NCBI RefSeq assembly: GCF_900091525.1
Contig: NZ_FMCU01000009.1
Location: forward strand, 233,520-297,519
DNA from: Micromonospora matsumotoense
GTDB lineage: Bacteria > Actinomycetota > Actinomycetes > Mycobacteriales > Micromonosporaceae
Direction of reading: 5' to 3'
Length of the DNA stretch: 64,000 nt
Shown here piece by piece: positions 60,394 through 64,000 of the stretch. Below the pieces are notes generated by a model. That model made no database searches. It worked only from the letters and a program-made list of their open reading frames with translations, and was not told the origin of the DNA. How positions within the stretch are numbered: position 1 is the stretch's first letter; each line of letters starts with the position of its first letter. Made by a program: the position numbers and the translations under genes.

Positions 60394-62211
60394 GTGACCC
60401 TGTACGGCGACAATCAGGTCTCCGACGACCGCCCCACGGTGCAGGTCACCGCGGTGAGCTGGCCGGGCGAGGACGAGCCCCCGACGGCCGGCGGGGCCGC
60501 GGGCTCGGGCCCCGGCGGCGGGCCGTGGTGGCGACGCAGGCGGGTGCTGCTCGCGGGCGGGGTGACCGCTGCGGTGCTGGCCGGGGTGGTCGGCGCGGGC
60601 GCCTATGCGTACGCCGGGGACGTCCCGCGCGGCACCAGCGTGCTCGGCACCGAGCTGGGTGGCCGCAGCCGCGCCGACGCGGCCAAGGAGTTGCGGGCCG
60701 AGTTGGAGAAGCGCGCCGGCACGCTCAACGCGCCGCTGACCGTGGTGGTGGGCGAGAACCGGGCGGAGATCGTCCCCGCCGACGTCGGCCTGACGGTGGA
60801 CGTGGCCGCCACCGTCGCCGCCGCCACCGACGCGCAGGCGCACCCGGTGGGCCGGCTGTTCGGCTCCCGTACGGTCGAACCGGTGGTGAGCGTGGACGCC
60901 GCCAAGCTGGATGCGGCGTTGCGCCAGATCCTCGGCAAGCAGGGCCGGGACATGACGATGCCGGCGATCATCTTCACCGGCACCACCCCGAAGCCGGTCT
61001 ACCCCAAGCCGAGCCTGACCCTCGACGCGGAGCAGTCCGCCCGGGTGGTCCGTACGGGTTGGCTGGCCGGGCAGCCGGTGACGGTGCCGGTGGTGGAGAA
61101 GAACCCGGTCACCACCCGGGAGGAGGTGGACCGGCTGGTCGCCGAGCTGGCGAAGCCGGCCGTCGCCGCTCCGGTCACCATCACCTCCGACAAGGGGTCG
61201 GTCAGTGTCCCCCCGGCGGCGATCGCCCGCGCGCTGCGCTTCTCGGCCGACGACGAGGGGAAGCTGACGCCGAAGGTCGACGTCAAGCGGCTGCGGTCGG
61301 CGCTCGGCAGCAAGCTGACCGCGATCGAGTCGACGCCGAAGGACGCCGGCCTGACCATTTCGGCCGGCAAGCCGAAGGTGGTGCCGGGGCGGGCCGGGCA
61401 GCAGCTCGACTCGGCGGCCCTGGGCCGGGACCTGCTGGCGGTGCTGCCGAAGACGGACGGCCGGACGGTGACCGGGCAGCTCAAGAAGGCCGAGCCCGAG
61501 CTGACCGAGGCGAAGCTGGCCGAGCTGGGCATCAAGGAGCGGGTCTCCACCTTCTCCACGAAGTTTCCCGGCGGGCTCTCCTCGCCACGTAGCCAGAACA
61601 TCATCCAGGCGGCCAAGGACGTCGACGGCACGATCGTGCAGCCGGGCGAGACGTTCTCGCTGAACGCGCACACCGGCGAGCGTGGCTACGCCCAGGGCTA
61701 CAAGGACGCCCCGGTGATCCTCGGCGGCAAACTGGTCCCCGGGGTCGGCGGGGGCGTCTCCCAGTTCACCACCACCCTCTTCAACGCCAGCTACTACGCC
61801 GGCCTCCAGGACGTCGAGCACAAGCCGCACTCGTTCTACTTCAGCCGCTACCCGGCGGTGATCGAGTCGACGATCTTCTGGCCGGACCTGGACTTCAAGT
61901 TCCGCAACAACACCCCGCACGGGGTGCTGATCGACACCGCCTACACCTCGAACACGATCACCGTGTCGATGTGGAGCACCAAGATCTACGACAGCGTGAA
62001 GACCGAGTACGGCCCGCGCCGCAACATCACCTCGCCGAAGACCGTCCACCTGACCCCCGGCCCGACGTGCATCGCCGCCGCCGGCAGCACCGGCTTCAGC
62101 CAGGACGCCTTCCGGGTCATCAAGAAGGACGGCAAGGTCGTCAAGCGGGAGAAGTTCAGCTGGACCTACGACCCCGAGCCGAACTTCGTCTGCGGTCCCA
62201 AACCCTCCTGA
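60394..62211 (+). CDS. VanW family protein with peptidoglycan-binding-like domains
   Basis: The 605-residue product has a Pro-rich cytoplasmic start, one membrane segment (VLLAGGVTAAVLAGVVGAGAYAYA), two or more peptidoglycan-binding_4-like modules (ELGGRSRADAAKELRAEL... and KNPVTTREEVDRLVAELAKP), and a C-terminal VanW domain (RSQNIIQAAKDVDGTIVQPGETFSLNAHTGERGYAQGYKDAPVILGGKLVPGVGGGVSQFTTTLFNASYYAGL). It should act at the outer membrane face on cell-wall related tasks, mechanism unknown. GTG 60394 is chosen behind GAGGTGG; GTG 60388 is possible. Confidence 0.92.
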   Translation: MTLYGDNQVSDDRPTVQVTAVSWPGEDEPPTAGGAAGSGPGGGPWWRRRRVLLAGGVTAAVLAGVVGAGAYAYAGDVPRGTSVLGTELGGRSRADAAKELRAELEKRAGTLNAPLTVVVGENRAEIVPADVGLTVDVAATVAAATDAQAHPVGRLFGSRTVEPVVSVDAAKLDAALRQILGKQGRDMTMPAIIFTGTTPKPVYPKPSLTLDAEQSARVVRTGWLAGQPVTVPVVEKNPVTTREEVDRLVAELAKPAVAAPVTITSDKGSVSVPPAAIARALRFSADDEGKLTPKVDVKRLRSALGSKLTAIESTPKDAGLTISAGKPKVVPGRAGQQLDSAALGRDLLAVLPKTDGRTVTGQLKKAEPELTEAKLAELGIKERVSTFSTKFPGGLSSPRSQNIIQAAKDVDGTIVQPGETFSLNAHTGERGYAQGYKDAPVILGGKLVPGVGGGVSQFTTTLFNASYYAGLQDVEHKPHSFYFSRYPAVIESTIFWPDLDFKFRNNTPHGVLIDTAYTSNTITVSMWSTKIYDSVKTEYGPRRNITSPKTVHLTPGPTCIAAAGSTGFSQDAFRVIKKDGKVVKREKFSWTYDPEPNFVCGPKPS

Positions 62212-62327
62212 GCCCCGCGCTCCCCAGCTAGCCCCCGAGCCCACGCACCCCGACTCACGCACCCCCGGGGCAGCGCACCCCGGAGCCTCGCACCCCGGAG
62301 CCTCGTGCTCCGGGGCCATGCACGAAC

Positions 62328-62358
62328 GAGCCCCGCCGGCGATCAGCCGGCGGGGCTC
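62328..62358. terminator. Bidirectional terminator between VanW and oxidoreductase genes
   Basis: A perfect 12-bp stem (62328-62339 with 62347-62358) and 7-base loop between convergent genes. Just before it are short repeats of CACCCCGGAGCCTCG (about 62277-62305). Confidence 0.82.
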
Positions 62359-62382
62359 GGTGCTTTCCGGGTACGCCCGGGG

Positions 62383-63009
62383 TCAGGGGCGGGCCTCGGC
62401 GAGTCCCTGGCGGACGCCCTCGGCGTCGCGGTCGGTCCCGTAGACGGGGGTGTCGGGCTGCTGTCGCCAGCTCTCGTCGAGGGTGCCCGCGTCCACCGGA
62501 TCGAAGCCGAGCGCGTCGACGAGCTGCATCACCAGCTGCTTGGCGTCGGCGTCGTCGCCGGCCACCGGCAGGGCGATCCGGTCACCCGCCCCGGCGGGCC
62601 TGCCGTTGTCCATCAGGTGCGCGGCCTGGATGTTGTTGAAGGTCTTCACCACCCGGGCGCCCTTCAGATGGTCGGCGGTCCACCGGCTGGAGCTGAGGCT
62701 GCGGTCGAGCAGCTCGGCGATGTCGCCGTCACGCTGCGGGTAGTAGTTGTTGGCGTCGACGACGATCTTGCCGTCGAACGGCTGAGCCGGGAGCCCCGGC
62801 ACCGCGAGCAGCGGGATCGCCACCACGACCAGTTCGGCGTCCTGGACGGCCTGCTCCAGCGTGCCGGCGCTGGCCCCGGTCTCCTGGGCCAGGTCGGTGA
62901 GACTCTCCGGGCCCCGCGAATTCGCGACGGTCACGTCGTGCCCGAGCGAACTCAGCCGCCGGGTGAGGGTGCCACCGATGTGCCCCGAACCAATGATTCC
63001 GATCTTCAT
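62383..63009 (-). CDS. NADP/F420-dependent oxidoreductase-like protein
   Basis: The 208-residue product has an N-terminal Rossmann motif (MKIGIIGSGHIGGTLTRRLSSLGHDVTVANSRGPESL), and the family middle part VVVAIPLLAVPGLP and IVVDANNYYPQRDG, then KTFNNIQAAHL. It resembles F420H2:NADP reductase-like oxidoreductases (NADP_oxred_F420 family); actinomycetes use F420 widely, but the specific reaction is not certain. ATG 63009 follows GGAGTGG. It stands alone, convergent to the VanW gene. Confidence 0.92.
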   Translation of the reverse strand: MKIGIIGSGHIGGTLTRRLSSLGHDVTVANSRGPESLTDLAQETGASAGTLEQAVQDAELVVVAIPLLAVPGLPAQPFDGKIVVDANNYYPQRDGDIAELLDRSLSSSRWTADHLKGARVVKTFNNIQAAHLMDNGRPAGAGDRIALPVAGDDADAKQLVMQLVDALGFDPVDAGTLDESWRQQPDTPVYGTDRDAEGVRQGLAEARP

Positions 63010-63210
63010 GACCACTCCTGCCTCCGCCGGTCCCGACGGTCAGTTCCGGTCGTACGGTCAGCAGGTACCCCGACCGGTCCGCTCCGATTGCGGACGAGGC
63101 GTACTCCACGTCACGTTTTCCGCTGCGCTGGTGCGACCCTCCGGAGCCGGGTCCCGCATCGACGGTACGAGGTGAAGCCCGCCGTCCGGGGCGATTCCCC
63201 GAACGCCGCG

Positions 63211-63280
63211 CTGCCCTGCTGCCGCTGCCCTGCTGCCGCTGCCCTGCTGCCGCTGCCCTGCTGCCGCTGGCCTGCTGGCC
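63211..63280. repeat. 14-bp tandem repeat array
   Basis: Four identical units CTGCCCTGCTGCCG from 63211 to 63266, then a degenerate fifth unit to 63280. A length of 14 shows that it is not under coding constraint. Confidence 0.9.
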
Positions 63281-63452
63281 TGCTGGCCACATGTTTCGCC
63301 GCCGTGGTCGTCCCGCCGCTGGGGCTGTACCGGGCAGTGCCCGCACTTCCCACCTACGGTAGGGAGCCGGGCACGGGCTTCCGACCGCACGTTGCGCGGG
63401 CCGGTCAGTGTGCGGCCGGTCGTGCAGTCAGCGGGACGGGCTGGGCTGCGAT

Positions 63453-63492
63453 CGACTCAATGTCCGCGATAGCGACTCAATGTCCGCGATAG
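63453..63492. repeat. Perfect 20-bp tandem duplication
   Basis: CGACTCAATGTCCGCGATAG occurs at 63453-63472 and again at 63473-63492 without spacer. The words GACTC(A/G)ATG and CGATAGCGACTC also appear near 31830-31860 beside another terminator. Confidence 0.9.
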
Positions 63493-63686
63493 AGCGGTGT
63501 CCGCAGCACTGGAATGGTGCAACATCGCCACATGAGCCCATGCTCTCCACTGGAGGGCAGCCGGGGTCGGGAGGACAGTTGAGGCTGGAAAGCAGCTTGG
63601 GTTGGAGGACAGCTCAGGTCGGAGATCGGTGGGGGTGGGAATGCAGTTGAGGCCGACCCCGTCAGGGGTCGGCCTCAACTAAAGGT

Positions 63687-63806
63687 TGTCCGGCGGTGTC
63701 CTACTCTCCCACACCCTCCCGAGTGCAGTACCATCGGCGCTGGAGGGCTTAGCTTCCGGGTTCGGAATGTGACCGGGCGTTTCCCCTCCGCCATGACCGC
63801 CGTAAC
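63687..63806 (-). rRNA. rrf: 5S ribosomal RNA
   Basis: On the minus strand from GTTACGGCGG (63806) to CCGCCGGACA (63687), with the conserved internal part CATTCCGAACCCGGAAGCTAAGCC. The two ends pair. The size of 120 nt is normal. It follows 23S rRNA. Confidence 0.96.
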
Positions 63807-63902
63807 ACTATGAACATATCAAACAACACACACACCCACACAAGTGTATGGGGGGTTGTTCGGTTCGTTCAGAGTTGCACAGTGGACGCGTAGCAGCTTT
63901 GT

Positions 63903-64000
63903 AGTCAAGTCCTCGGCCTATTAGTACCGGTCAACTGAACCCGTTACCGGGCTTACATTTCCGGCCTATCAACCCAGTCGTCTAGCTGGGGGCCTTACCC
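63903..64000 (-). rRNA. rrl: 23S ribosomal RNA, 3' end (partial)
   Basis: On the minus strand the window edge shows the last bases of 23S rRNA with the conserved GGTACTAATAGGCCGAGG near the 3' end. The rest lies outside the window. The exact 3' end is uncertain by a few bases. About 95 bases of spacer separate it from 5S. Confidence 0.93.

Larger units (their letters stand above)
63010..63686. other. Repeat-rich gap before the rRNA operon
   Basis: A gap of 677 bases without a supported gene. It has the promoter of the oxidoreductase gene near 63010-63060, a 14-bp tandem array (63211-63280), a 20-bp perfect tandem duplication (63453-63492), and repeated GGAGGACAG/TTGAGGC blocks just after the 5S rRNA end. 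Frames found here are repeat shadow. Confidence 0.6.

Overview
The window is a 64 kb piece of chromosome from a very GC-rich actinomycete, most likely Micromonospora or a close relative in the Micromonosporaceae. This rests on the strong G/C preference at third codon positions, many GTG starts, leaderless promoters with a TANNNT box 6-7 nt before the start codon, the 5S rRNA sequence, and families typical of this group (TadA-associated protein, DUF6230/DUF6114, DUF3068, AftD, GH81-CBM56). No database search was possible, so the genus is an inference.

Layout. 0-9 kb: the ask-asd operon, a lipoprotein, a nitroreductase-like protein, leuA with a leucine leader peptide and hairpin, an MFS exporter, and a secreted HNH nuclease overlapping a small gene. 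9-15.5 kb: a five-gene oligopeptide-type ABC importer on the minus strand. 16-21 kb: a secreted lysozyme-like protein, then recR, the YbaB-type protein, dnaX and the SRP RNA, all housekeeping. 21.0-23.9 kb: a decayed integrative element in tRNA-Ser(GGA), holding an integrase C-terminus, an IS3-type transposase fragment and a divergent dehydratase/TetR pair with duplicated operators, closed by the displaced tRNA 3' end. 24-31 kb: a hydrolase, a frameshifted regulator, a Nudix protein, and three genes ending in a large secreted seven-repeat protein. 31-43 kb: deoD, tadA with its associated gene, a very small gene, an M23 peptidase, a GH81 glucanase under a LacI-type operator, a PHP protein, an EamA exporter, a Uma2-like protein and a DUF885 peptidase.

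43-60 kb is a block of cell-envelope genes: DUF6114, DUF6230, DUF3068, acyltransferase, AftD-like arabinosyltransferase, GT4, DUF2613, an orphan polytopic membrane protein, a flippase, and a secreted DUF4185-FN3 protein. Three inverted repeats of the same 6-4-6 design sit in front of the DUF6230 and DUF3068/acyltransferase genes and suggest shared control. 60-64 kb: a NudC-like remnant, a VanW protein, an F420/NADP-type oxidoreductase, a repeat-rich gap, then 5S rRNA and the 3' end of 23S rRNA on the minus strand.

The most interesting items are the leucine attenuator before leuA, the tRNA-Ser element with its displaced tRNA end, the envelope-glycan block with its shared operators, in-frame tandem repeats that lengthen three otherwise conserved proteins (an OppF-type ATPase, TadA and the GT4), and a probable CTG start codon in the polytopic protein next to the AftD locus.
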